Shown here: piece after piece, positions 5,613 to 12,216 of the stretch
Position numbering within the stretch: the stretch's first letter is position 1
Layout of the letters: every line of letters begins with the position of its first letter
Source of the DNA: a virus
Virus record (IMG/VR): IMGVR_UViG_3300022833_000022
Coordinates: 1-42,482 of that record
Direction: 5' to 3' (one strand)
DNA: 42,482 bases
The notes under the pieces: model-generated
The model's database searches: none
Seen by the model: only the letters and a program-made list of their open reading frames with translations
Told to the model about the DNA's origin: nothing
Position numbers and translations under genes: made by a program

Positions 5613-5621
5613 TATCTTTAG
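5613..5621 (+). promoter_or_regulatory. Early host-type promoter TATCTTTAG, near-leaderless
   Basis: Same CTTATCTTTAGGTATGATA arrangement as at 5088; the ATG at 5624 begins 2 nt after the core. Confidence 0.55.
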
Positions 5622-5623
5622 GT

Positions 5624-6160
5624 ATGATAGAAAGAGGTAATAATAAGAGAGACATTAAGCCATTGAATTACAACTACAGCCAAGAACGTTTAGGTCTTAA
5701 TAGATCTAAGCTGGCTCAAGAAGAGTCTAATGACTGTGTAGTTAAAGCCATAGCATCGGCAGCAAAGATATCTTACGAAGCCTCTCATGCATTTACTGGT
5801 GATTATCTAATGAGATCAAACGGCAAGGGAGTCTGCATAAAGTTGTTTCTACCTAATATCACAAAGAGCCCTATGAAGATAGGAGGACAGAAAGTAATAT
5901 TTGAAGAGCTACATAAGAGTAGAATACTAAACCGCTACAAAGTTAAAGGAAAAATCTACCTAAGAAAGAAGACAGTTAAATCATTCATCCAGGATAATAT
6001 AAAAGGATCATTCGTATTGACTGTCTCAGGTCATGCCCTTGCAGTAGTAGATGGAGTCCTGATAGATAACATAGGAGAAGAATATAGAATGACTAGAAAG
6101 GTTCTGGGAGCTATAGAGGTAAGATCCTCATCAATTAATAAGCAGCTTACTCTCTTCTAA
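5624..6160 (+). CDS. Possible papain-like cysteine peptidase, 178 aa
   Basis: The pattern ESNDCVVKAIASAA (Cys38), SGHALAVVDG (His137) and a following LIDN (Asp148) matches the Cys-His-Asp order of compact papain-like folds seen in phage proteins of unknown role. The N-terminal 30 residues are basic and asparagine-rich. It is a single-gene unit behind a near-leaderless early promoter. Targets are unknown; attack on a host protein is possible. The residue pattern is visible; the enzymatic activity is inference. Confidence 0.5.
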   Translation: MIERGNNKRDIKPLNYNYSQERLGLNRSKLAQEESNDCVVKAIASAAKISYEASHAFTGDYLMRSNGKGVCIKLFLPNITKSPMKIGGQKVIFEELHKSRILNRYKVKGKIYLRKKTVKSFIQDNIKGSFVLTVSGHALAVVDGVLIDNIGEEYRMTRKVLGAIEVRSSSINKQLTLF

Positions 6161-6434
6161 AAAAAAGAAGACTAGAGGCTAGATAGAGGCTAGGAAGAAC
6201 CTAAGTAGACCGGAGAGTATAAGAGAGAGCTACTCCGGTAATAGCCACTTGATACCAAACTATACCGTACGTACTACGTTAATTGTATATACTCAATACA
6301 AGTAGTATTATACTTACTAACGGTAGTACTGAGAGATAAGGGGTGCCATGTTGATAAATATATTCCTGACAAAATTGAGCTTAATACTTAATATATATGT
6401 ATATTGAGAACTAAAGGACTATGTATAATCGCTA
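6161..6434. other. Non-coding stretch with two hairpins
   Basis: Contains an ACCGGAG/CTCCGGT stem (6209-6215 with 6233-6239) and the longer nested stem at 6263-6325 listed separately. CTAG-rich strings occur around 6172-6190. No ORF of note, no tRNA seen. Confidence 0.5.
6263..6325 (+). other. Nested stem, candidate structured RNA or DNA element
   Basis: Three stacked complementary pairs in nested order: TACCGT (6263-6268) with ACGGTA (6320-6325), TACTAC (6272-6277) with GTAGTA (6302-6307), TTGTAT (6283-6288) with ATACAA (6296-6301), and a 7-nt loop. Bulges lie between the stems. No T-run follows. Folding of an RNA control element or an origin/repressor site are both possible. Confidence 0.4.
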
Positions 6435-6599
6435 ATGATCTCCATCGAAGATATTATAAACCAATCTATTGAATTGGGGCTTAAGGACAAACTGCTCTCC
6501 AAGATCTCTATTGATCGAATATACCATCCCCATCGTGACTTAAAGGAAGCATATCTTGATATATTTAAAAAACTAATGAAAGAAAGAGGTAGTGAGTGA
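6435..6599 (+). CDS. Small protein, 54 aa
   Basis: Starts MISIEDIINQSIELGL and continues as a charged, helical protein ending KKLMKERGSE. It is preferred over the opposite-strand frame at the same place because its residue make-up is typical of a soluble protein. Upstream lies AT-rich DNA without a clear promoter. A second protein-like frame overlaps its end (GTG at 6592). No family is recognised. Confidence 0.45.
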   Translation: MISIEDIINQSIELGLKDKLLSKISIDRIYHPHRDLKEAYLDIFKKLMKERGSE

Positions 6600-6727
6600 A
6601 ACAAAGGGCCTAAATACCTTTTACCGACTTTATTATAGAATCCAGATATCCGAAGGATTTTTTTTCCAAAAATTTTAAGATTCTCAAAGATCGGTTTGAA
6701 TCCCTTGAGAGTATCATAGTTCTATAG
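6592..6727 (+). pseudogene. Possible frameshifted small gene
   Basis: From the GTG at 6592 (overlapping the previous stop) a frame reads SETKGLNTFYRLYYRIQISE and ends after a run of eight T (6658-6665). One nucleotide over, the frame continues in protein-like fashion (SKNFKILKDRFESLESIIVL) to a TAG at 6725-6727. With seven T the two would be one 44-residue protein. Sequencing error, mutation or slippage are possible; a chance open frame is also possible. Confidence 0.25.
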
Positions 6728-6969
6728 CGTAAGCTTCCTTATTATAAATCAATGTCATTATTTTATTCGATTCGATCATTATTTTTTAAGTGTATTTATC
6801 TATATATGCTCTATCGTTCTTATCTCTCTCTTTCCTTCTATACTTTTCCATATATACATGTCTTAATATATAAGAGTATCATTTTTTATTATAAGTTATA
6901 ACGTTTTGAGTAAAGATGCAAGCTCTAGGGTAGGTCTTTAGAGATAAATTACGTATCTTATGGGTATCA
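6728..6969. other. Non-coding AT-rich stretch
   Basis: Together with the preceding doubtful frame this leaves over 300 bases without a firm gene. The + strand is pyrimidine-rich at about 6800-6850. A CGTATCTTA string 12 nt before the gene at 6970 may be a promoter element. I see no RNA gene or terminator. Confidence 0.4.
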
Positions 6970-7170
6970 ATGAAACATCAAGACAGAACCACACCTATTA
7001 AGCGAATTGACTGTAAGCAGGCCGGAAAACTTGTGCCTTACCTAGAAGACAGAAATTCTTTAGAGCCTCGATACTATACATTAGAGCTCTCCTCGGATTC
7101 ACAACGAGCCTTAGAAGGGTGGTCGGACGTAGTGTATTATAGCTCAACCCTTAAAAGCGTTAATACTTAG
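6970..7170 (+). CDS. Hypothetical protein, 66 aa
   Basis: A soluble, mixed-charge protein (begins MKHQDRTTPIKRIDC) with no recognised domain or membrane segment. The start lies 10 nt after the TATCTTA string that also precedes the genes at 1492 and 11121. It stands alone between two gene-poor stretches at the early/late boundary. Confidence 0.45.
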   Translation: MKHQDRTTPIKRIDCKQAGKLVPYLEDRNSLEPRYYTLELSSDSQRALEGWSDVVYYSSTLKSVNT

Positions 7171-7469
7171 GTATGTCTGGTTAACTGCCCCTGTCTATTA
7201 GAAGGATTACTACTATTATAGATATATATGCTGGTAAGATCGCGGAGATTTGTAGGAATCATGCTCTTTTACTAACCTTTACCTAACTGTAGTGACCGAA
7301 TGATAACCCTTATTATTAGGGAGAAGTAGGTTATCCTAGTGGTCTTGCACGTTTCACCTATAGACCTTCATACTTAGGTTACTTACACAAGATTAGCTCT
7401 TAGACACGTTATTTTATCAAAGTACATGTAAAAGTTGTAAAGTATAAAGTAATACCCTATATTAAAGGA
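7171..7469. other. Non-coding stretch with hairpin and conserved element
   Basis: Holds a hairpin with arms GATAACC (7302-7308) and GGTTATC (7329-7335), an alternative inner pair CCCT/AGGG, and the rightward copy of the 27-nt element. No ORF of note. It probably carries the control region of the downstream membrane-protein pair. Confidence 0.45.
7315..7341 (+). promoter_or_regulatory. 27-nt conserved element, rightward copy
   Basis: Matches the - strand of 1341-1367 at 25 of 27 positions. In this copy GGTTATC can pair with an upstream GATAACC, which the other copy lacks, so the conserved primary sequence rather than the hairpin is likely what is selected. Confidence 0.5.
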
Positions 7470-7679
7470 ATGATACATAATAACCTAAAACCGAAATATC
7501 TTACAGGATTATCGTTAATACTAACAATCACCTTATTAATCGCCTTTAGGGCAGTATTTACGGTAGATCCTACGTCTATACTAGAAAGAGTTATTGACTT
7601 TACAGCAGAAACTTTAACTATAATTCTCTCTATATCTACAGTATATACGTTCCTCTCTCAAGATACTGAAACTATATGA
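7470..7679 (+). CDS. Small membrane protein, 69 aa
   Basis: Two hydrophobic segments (about residues 11-30 and 46-62) joined by a short loop; the N-terminus is basic. Its stop overlaps the start of the next gene as ATGA, so the two are co-translated. A two-segment small membrane protein next to an N-anchored coiled-coil protein is the usual look of a holin plus inner-membrane spanin pair, but no diagnostic motif is present and other roles are possible. Confidence 0.6.
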   Translation: MIHNNLKPKYLTGLSLILTITLLIAFRAVFTVDPTSILERVIDFTAETLTIILSISTVYTFLSQDTETI

Positions 7680-7981
7680 GCTATCTCGAGTTTTATTTAA
7701 CAGTATTTTTAACTTCTTTACTTACATGCTCCTACTATATATTAAAACATCGCCGGAAATTAGGAAACTTAGAGCAAAAGATAGATACGTTAAGTACAAT
7801 GGTTGAAGACCTAAACACTTATGTAGAGACTTCAGATACACTAAACATAGTGACTAACGTTAAATTAGAAAAATTAATGAAAGGTAGGTTAGACGGTATA
7901 GAAACACGTCAAGAATTAGCTATAGAGGACCTTAACCAGAAGATGAAAGGCTTTAAGTCTAACTTCATGAATAACTATTAG
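7676..7981 (+). CDS. N-anchored coiled-coil protein, 101 aa (spanin-like?)
   Basis: A single hydrophobic segment at residues 4-23 is followed by a basic stop-transfer KHRRK and a long heptad-patterned region (about 30-95), the topology of a protein fixed in the inner membrane with a coiled coil beyond it. It is coupled to the preceding membrane protein. An Rz-type spanin role is inference from topology; a virion or membrane-scaffold role is possible. Confidence 0.55.
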   Translation: MSYLEFYLTVFLTSLLTCSYYILKHRRKLGNLEQKIDTLSTMVEDLNTYVETSDTLNIVTNVKLEKLMKGRLDGIETRQELAIEDLNQKMKGFKSNFMNNY

Positions 7982-7986
7982 AAGCC

Positions 7987-7994
7987 TATTTATT
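7987..7994 (+). promoter_or_regulatory. Imperfect late promoter TATTTATT
   Basis: Seven of eight bases of the TATTTATA octamer, 21 nt before the start at 8016 of the tagged-protein cluster. Confidence 0.35.
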
Positions 7995-8015
7995 ACTAAC
8001 AACTATATAAAAAAC

Positions 8016-8873
8016 ATGTCAGATAATTTCAACATTCAAGAATTCGTACAAAAGACAAGGAACGATACCTTGGAGGCGGCTAACAAACAAGCATTAAAAG
8101 CTAAGAGAAAAATCATAAAAGAAAATCATCAATCACTCGATACAGAGGTTGCTGATATGATTGAAGGATTATTACATATTAGACTTAAAGAAGAGTTTTT
8201 AAGAGCTTTTTCAAACCTCTACAGAGAACTATTAGAAGATGATAATATATTCGATTCAGAGGATATTGTCTCTCACCTTGCAAACGAAATGCAAAACATG
8301 ATAGATATGGATAGTAGTACCCAAATGATGAGCGAAACTAAGCCAAAGAAACCATACCCTGACGATGATTTAGAAGATCGAATGGACGACGGTGACTACG
8401 GAGTAACATTAGCAGAAGAAGTAGAAGGAGGAGATGCTGAGAAAGGATACGGTATAATTGAATACGCTAGTGATATGATACACGACGAGGGTATAGAGAT
8501 ACCAGTACTTCTTGTAAGCATGGAGGAAGACGGAATAACCGCTGCAGATGTAAAAGCTAGTTGGGAAGCAGATTGGGATCATGATGAATGGACAGGTGGA
8601 CAGATTAAACAAATCGAGACTTTAATATCAAGAGCTGCCAAAAAGCTTACAGAAAATGAAGAAGAGGATATCGATATAGATATAGCAGATGACGTTATAG
8701 CAGACGAAAGTGCTATGGAAGCACCGACAGAAAAAAAAGACTCAAAAGAAATATTTAGTAAGTTAGTAGATGCCTACGAAGCAGCTAAAACTCTAGGAGA
8801 TGATAAACTTACTAGACAGTTAGCAAACACAATTACATACTTTAACAAGAGTGTAATTTTCGGGAATATTTAA
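8016..8873 (+). CDS. Acidic tagged virion-type protein, 285 aa
   Basis: The N-terminus MSDNFNIQEFV carries the NFN-x3-Y/F-L/V tag shared with the genes at 8893, 9202 and 10024. Residues about 11-110 are helical and charged; the middle is very acidic (DDDLEDRMDDGDYG, 117-130); a second acidic run lies near 215-230. Composition fits a capsid-internal or scaffold-type protein. The tag resembles T4 capsid-targeting peptides, so packaging into the head is the working idea. No enzymatic motif is seen. Confidence 0.6.
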   Translation: MSDNFNIQEFVQKTRNDTLEAANKQALKAKRKIIKENHQSLDTEVADMIEGLLHIRLKEEFLRAFSNLYRELLEDDNIFDSEDIVSHLANEMQNMIDMDSSTQMMSETKPKKPYPDDDLEDRMDDGDYGVTLAEEVEGGDAEKGYGIIEYASDMIHDEGIEIPVLLVSMEEDGITAADVKASWEADWDHDEWTGGQIKQIETLISRAAKKLTENEEEDIDIDIADDVIADESAMEAPTEKKDSKEIFSKLVDAYEAAKTLGDDKLTRQLANTITYFNKSVIFGNI

Positions 8874-8892
8874 AAACAATAGAAAGACTAAC

Positions 8893-9189
8893 ATGGATAA
8901 TTTTAACTTAAGAGAGTACTTAACAGAAGGTAGACTCCTAAAAGAGGTTATTAGTGTTAATGACCGAGATGTAAACCCTAGAAAATTAATAAAAGCACTT
9001 AGACAAGGTTATTTATTTGAACTGACCGATGGAGAAGATGACTTTGAAATTAATTGGTCCCCACTAGGGAAGTATTACATGGTGATGGTAAATGCTGAGA
9101 TAACATGGAGAGGTACTAAAGCATCTGAGATGCTAATGCAATTACCGCATTTAAGTACCTTAACTGTGTCTTTTAGAGTTAAATCGTAA
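8893..9189 (+). CDS. Tagged small protein, 98 aa
   Basis: Begins MDNFNLREYLTEGRLLKE, the clearest version of the shared tag, with two L-x-E sites (LTE and LKE) of the kind cut by gp21-type prohead proteases in T4. The rest (about 19-98) is a compact alpha/beta domain ending in VSFRVKS. The coding DNA for the tag (8911-8947) is repeated at 9298-9334 with one mismatch. The A-rich leader has no Shine-Dalgarno sequence. Confidence 0.6.
   Translation: MDNFNLREYLTEGRLLKEVISVNDRDVNPRKLIKALRQGYLFELTDGEDDFEINWSPLGKYYMVMVNAEITWRGTKASEMLMQLPHLSTLTVSFRVKS
8911..8947 (+). repeat. 37-nt tag-coding repeat, copy 1
   Basis: Encodes REYLTEGRLLKE and flanking bases; 36 of 37 positions match 9298-9334. Confidence 0.9.
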
Positions 9190-9201
9190 ATAAAAATAAA
9201 A

Positions 9202-9576
9202 ATGGATAATTTCAATATAAAGCAATACCTTAAAGAGAGTACAAGCTTTACACCAAACTCCGGAACAATGAGCGGCGGGGTTACTAACCTAGATAAAAGA
9301 GAGTACTTAACAGAAGGTAGACTTCTAAAAGAGGCCGATAGTGAACACTTAGAAGCTTTTGCAGAAGAGAATGACCTAAATATAGAGAGTTTAAAAGCGG
9401 AGTGGGAAGGTTCAAAAGATAATTACGACTCTATCGAAGATTATGTAGCAGAGTTAAGTGATAATATCGAAGATACAAGAAGTTTTCACGGAGATGAGCT
9501 TAATGAAGTGTCAAATGTAGATCCTGATACAGTAGAAGATAGGAAGTACAGGTTGGAGGAGTTCATGGAAACATGA
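9202..9576 (+). CDS. Protein with two stacked N-terminal tags, 124 aa
   Basis: The first tag is MDNFNIKQYLKES; after a Ser/Gly/Thr-rich linker a second tag follows (KREYLTEGRLLKE, about 33-45), encoded by the 37-nt repeat. The remainder is acidic and helical. The stop is a TGA (9574-9576), and the same frame stays open from there through the next gene to 10020, so a single 272-residue protein may have been interrupted. Tag stacking suggests fusion of two tagged genes. Confidence 0.55.
   Translation: MDNFNIKQYLKESTSFTPNSGTMSGGVTNLDKREYLTEGRLLKEADSEHLEAFAEENDLNIESLKAEWEGSKDNYDSIEDYVAELSDNIEDTRSFHGDELNEVSNVDPDTVEDRKYRLEEFMET
9298..9334 (+). repeat. 37-nt tag-coding repeat, copy 2
   Basis: Second copy of 8911-8947, here internal to a gene that already has its own N-terminal tag. 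Confidence 0.9.
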
Positions 9577-9618
9577 GGTAAACTATCTAACATAGCTCAA
9601 AAAAGAATTTTAACCTCA

Positions 9619-10020
9619 ATGCTGTCCAGGAAATGGAACGACTCCTATTTAGCATATTCAGACGATACAGAAACTATTAAGAGTATAATGAGAGAACTAG
9701 GCATCGGGCAATTTAATGACCCGGAAGGTATTGAGGAAGGTGAAGATGATTACCCCACCCACATTATTACAACAGATGTATATTATGTGAAGGATTACGA
9801 CGGTAACAATGATTGGAAAGAAGAGGCAGTACCGGAATATGAGATAGATGATATAGAAGATTTGTTAGCTGGGTCTAGAGGAAGTAATTTCCTTTATATA
9901 GAGAAAGGTGAGAAAGGCACTTATGAAGACGGAGAATTTACAACTGAAGAAGGGTCTAATACTAGACTTGATCCCGGGTTTGTAAAAGAGATTAACAAGA
10001 AAAAACTAAAAATAAAATAA
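9619..10020 (+). CDS. Acidic protein, 133 aa, or continuation of the upstream gene
   Basis: The ATG at 9619 is in the same frame as the preceding gene and separated from its TGA by 14 open codons (GKLSNIAQKRILTS). It has no tag of its own, unlike its neighbours, which supports the idea that it is the C-terminal part of a longer tagged protein. The visible protein is acidic with aromatic residues (DVYYVKDYDGNNDW) and a basic end (NKKKLKIK). No family is recognised. Confidence 0.5.
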   Translation: MLSRKWNDSYLAYSDDTETIKSIMRELGIGQFNDPEGIEEGEDDYPTHIITTDVYYVKDYDGNNDWKEEAVPEYEIDDIEDLLAGSRGSNFLYIEKGEKGTYEDGEFTTEEGSNTRLDPGFVKEINKKKLKIK

Positions 10021-10023
10021 ACA

Positions 10024-10410
10024 ATGAATTTTAACATGGCAGAATACCTTAGAAAAGGAGGTATAAACAAAAACACTAAGTCACTATTAAAAGAAGATAA
10101 AGCTCCAGGATTCGTAGATAGAAACCAAGGAGAAGCTTTACCTACATACGAAAGTGTTAAAGCAGCTTATGAAGCAAAAAATAAAGTCAAAGAAGAGTAT
10201 AACTCTGGAACTGAGGAATATGATGATGATGCAGACTACGATACCGGCGGATATGTTGAAGCAATGGGTCGAGACTTAGACGAGCATGTTAATGCGATAG
10301 TTAGTCTATTTAAAGAATGGAAAGCCGGTCCGATGACAGAACCAGGCATGGAAGGATATGCTAAGGATGATTTAATTAGCCATATTCAAAGAAAAATACG
10401 AAACGCTTAA
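10024..10410 (+). CDS. Tagged acidic protein, 128 aa
   Basis: Begins MNFNMAEYLRKGG, a shorter form of the shared tag, followed by SLLKEDKAPGF with an L-x-E site at about residue 23. The rest is charged and probably helical (ESVKAAYEAKNKVKEEY) with an acidic patch (EEYDDDADYD) and a C-terminal DLISHIQRKIRNA helix. It closes the run of tagged genes. Packaging in the head is inferred from the tag. Confidence 0.55.
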   Translation: MNFNMAEYLRKGGINKNTKSLLKEDKAPGFVDRNQGEALPTYESVKAAYEAKNKVKEEYNSGTEEYDDDADYDTGGYVEAMGRDLDEHVNAIVSLFKEWKAGPMTEPGMEGYAKDDLISHIQRKIRNA

Positions 10411-10438
10411 CCTCAACTCTTTAAACTAAATAAAAGTA

Positions 10439-10864
10439 ATGAACTTAGATAAGATGTTCTCAATGTTTAACGTAACCGACGAAGAGGTTAGTATACTAGG
10501 CAAGGAACAAGCGACATCTTATAAAGACGATGCACATTTCTACTTAGGGCTGTTTTACAAAATGATTAATAGAGAAGATTCTATTGCTTTTACAGCACTA
10601 ATACAGTCCCTACATGTAGACCAAGCTACTCAAACAGATATTACAACAGTAAGTAAATATTTAACTTACAACCACGCTTTCAACTACCTTACCTCTATTA
10701 ACTTTAATAATCAACAACACCTCGTTCAACTACTTGTATACGATAATTTAGATTTTAAAGCTGCAGCAAATAAAGCTATATGTTATTTTATAGAAGAAGA
10801 AGAGTATGAAAAGTGTAGCTTTCTTAAAAAAGTATTAGACCATACACCACTTCTTAATAAATAA
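10439..10864 (+). CDS. Hypothetical protein, 141 aa
   Basis: A soluble alpha-helical protein (begins MNLDKMFSMFNVTDEEV) with a C-terminal FIEEEEYEKCSFLKKVLD segment. No motif or family is recognised. It follows the tagged cluster and precedes a small coiled-coil gene; both could be assembly factors, but the sequence shows nothing specific. Confidence 0.6.
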   Translation: MNLDKMFSMFNVTDEEVSILGKEQATSYKDDAHFYLGLFYKMINREDSIAFTALIQSLHVDQATQTDITTVSKYLTYNHAFNYLTSINFNNQQHLVQLLVYDNLDFKAAANKAICYFIEEEEYEKCSFLKKVLDHTPLLNK

Positions 10865-10901
10865 GTTGCTATAACACTCTTACGGTATTATATTATACTG
10901 T

Positions 10902-11096
10902 ATGAAGTATAGAGAAAGTATTAATAATAAACTAGAAGTTATAGAGAACGACCTTAAGATATTAAGGATGATCGTACAAAGAGCGGAACCCGTTAAAAAC
11001 TACATCACTCAATTAGAAAACACTGAAAATCACTTAGAGGAAGTTAAAACCTTAGTTTCCTTAGAAGCATTCTCCTCTTCTGAAGTTGCTAGGTAA
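10902..11096 (+). CDS. Small coiled-coil protein, 64 aa
   Basis: Nearly the whole protein has heptad-like spacing of hydrophobic residues (INNKLEVIENDLKILRMIV and ITQLENTENHLEEVKTLV). The leader contains TATTATATTATACTGT just before the ATG but no clear host-type core. It is probably a dimer or trimer; no function is assigned. Confidence 0.5.
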   Translation: MKYRESINNKLEVIENDLKILRMIVQRAEPVKNYITQLENTENHLEEVKTLVSLEAFSSSEVAR

Positions 11097-11120
11097 CGTA
11101 AATATACGTATCTTAACGTA

Positions 11121-11894
11121 ATGAATTTAACAGCAGAGCAATTACAAGAGAATTGGGAGACTTTCTTAAAGAATATAGATACCTATATAGAGTCACCTAG
11201 GAAGGAAGCATTAACTACTTTTTATAAAGAACGAGTAGATAGGTTTATAATAATGCCTGCATCTGCATATATAAAATTTCATAACTGCTTCCCAGGCGGT
11301 TACGTAGAGCATATTAATAGAGTAGTAGCAGCTGCTATAGAAGTTAGAGAGATGTGGGCTAAGTTCGGTGCAGACATGGAAACATTTACACTAGAAGAAT
11401 TAGTCTTCTCTGCAATTAACCACGACTTAGGTAAAGTAGGAGATGTCACACAAGATCTTTACGTACCTTCAAATGACGATTGGAGAAAGAAAAACTTAGG
11501 TGAAATGTACTCCTTTAATAAAGAGGTAGGATTCATGACAGTACCTGACAGATCATTATTCTTACTACAAGAAGCAGGTATAAAATACTCAGTAAATGAA
11601 ATGCTAGCAATAAGAGCTCACGATGGACTTTACGACGATGCTAACAAAGGGTATTATATTTCAAGAATACCAGAAAGTAGACTTAGGTCTATTATAGTAT
11701 ACGTACTACATCAAGCAGATTTCTTAGCATCAGAAGTAGAGAGACATATTAACGCCCCTGAAGGGAACACTTCTAAAAAATTTACCGCCGCACCTAAAGT
11801 AGGAGCTAAAGCTAAAGCAAGGACGAACGCATTAAGTAGTATTAAAAAGACTGACGGATTAACTAATGTAATGGCAAATTTTTTTAATGAATAG
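11121..11894 (+). CDS. HD-domain metal-dependent phosphohydrolase, 257 aa
   Basis: HD-superfamily residues are in order: His64 in GGYVEHINRV, the His101-Asp102 pair in AINHDLGKVGD, a later histidine in AIRAHDGLYD, and an aspartate in LHQADFLASE. Such enzymes hydrolyse phosphate esters or nucleotides with divalent metals; HD proteins of this layout are common in marine T4-like phages. The C-terminus is basic. The stop overlaps the next start by 8 nt, suggesting one operon with the late sigma factor. The substrate is unknown. Confidence 0.75.
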   Translation: MNLTAEQLQENWETFLKNIDTYIESPRKEALTTFYKERVDRFIIMPASAYIKFHNCFPGGYVEHINRVVAAAIEVREMWAKFGADMETFTLEELVFSAINHDLGKVGDVTQDLYVPSNDDWRKKNLGEMYSFNKEVGFMTVPDRSLFLLQEAGIKYSVNEMLAIRAHDGLYDDANKGYYISRIPESRLRSIIVYVLHQADFLASEVERHINAPEGNTSKKFTAAPKVGAKAKARTNALSSIKKTDGLTNVMANFFNE

Positions 11895-12216
11895 TTTAGA
11901 GGTAACAGGAATCGTAAGTATAGTATTTAACATAGTATTACTATACATTAGTAGAAATCTACTAAAAAAGAATGAAAAACAAGAAGATGTAATGGCAGAG
12001 TACTTACTTTACATGGATCGCTTATCAAAAACTATTGAATACACGCAAAAAGCTCTTAGTAAGATAGATGAAAGAGGAATCTTTGAAGCAGATGATGAAA
12101 TTGGATGGTTTTTCAAAACTGTGAAGCAACTACAAGGAATGTTAACTAAGTTTCAACTAATAAACGACAATGGAGACAGTACACAAAGAAAAGAAGAAGA
12201 GGAAAAAGTCAAATAA
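11887..12216 (+). CDS. N-anchored conserved phage protein, 109 aa
   Basis: One hydrophobic segment at about residues 6-22 is followed by a charged helical region with a block RGIFEADDEIGWFFKTVKQ (about 64-82) that I recall from other T4-like marine phages next to the late sigma gene. It overlaps the HD gene by 8 nt and the sigma gene by 47 nt, so the three are tightly packed. Function unknown; a membrane-linked role is inferred from topology. Confidence 0.65.
   Translation: MNSLEVTGIVSIVFNIVLLYISRNLLKKNEKQEDVMAEYLLYMDRLSKTIEYTQKALSKIDERGIFEADDEIGWFFKTVKQLQGMLTKFQLINDNGDSTQRKEEEEKVK

Noticed and set aside
8016-10410. Alternative genetic code with TGA as tryptophan
   Set aside because: The in-frame TGA at 9574 might suggest it, but TGA ends other clear genes such as the primase (30132-30134), and tryptophan is encoded by TGG throughout.
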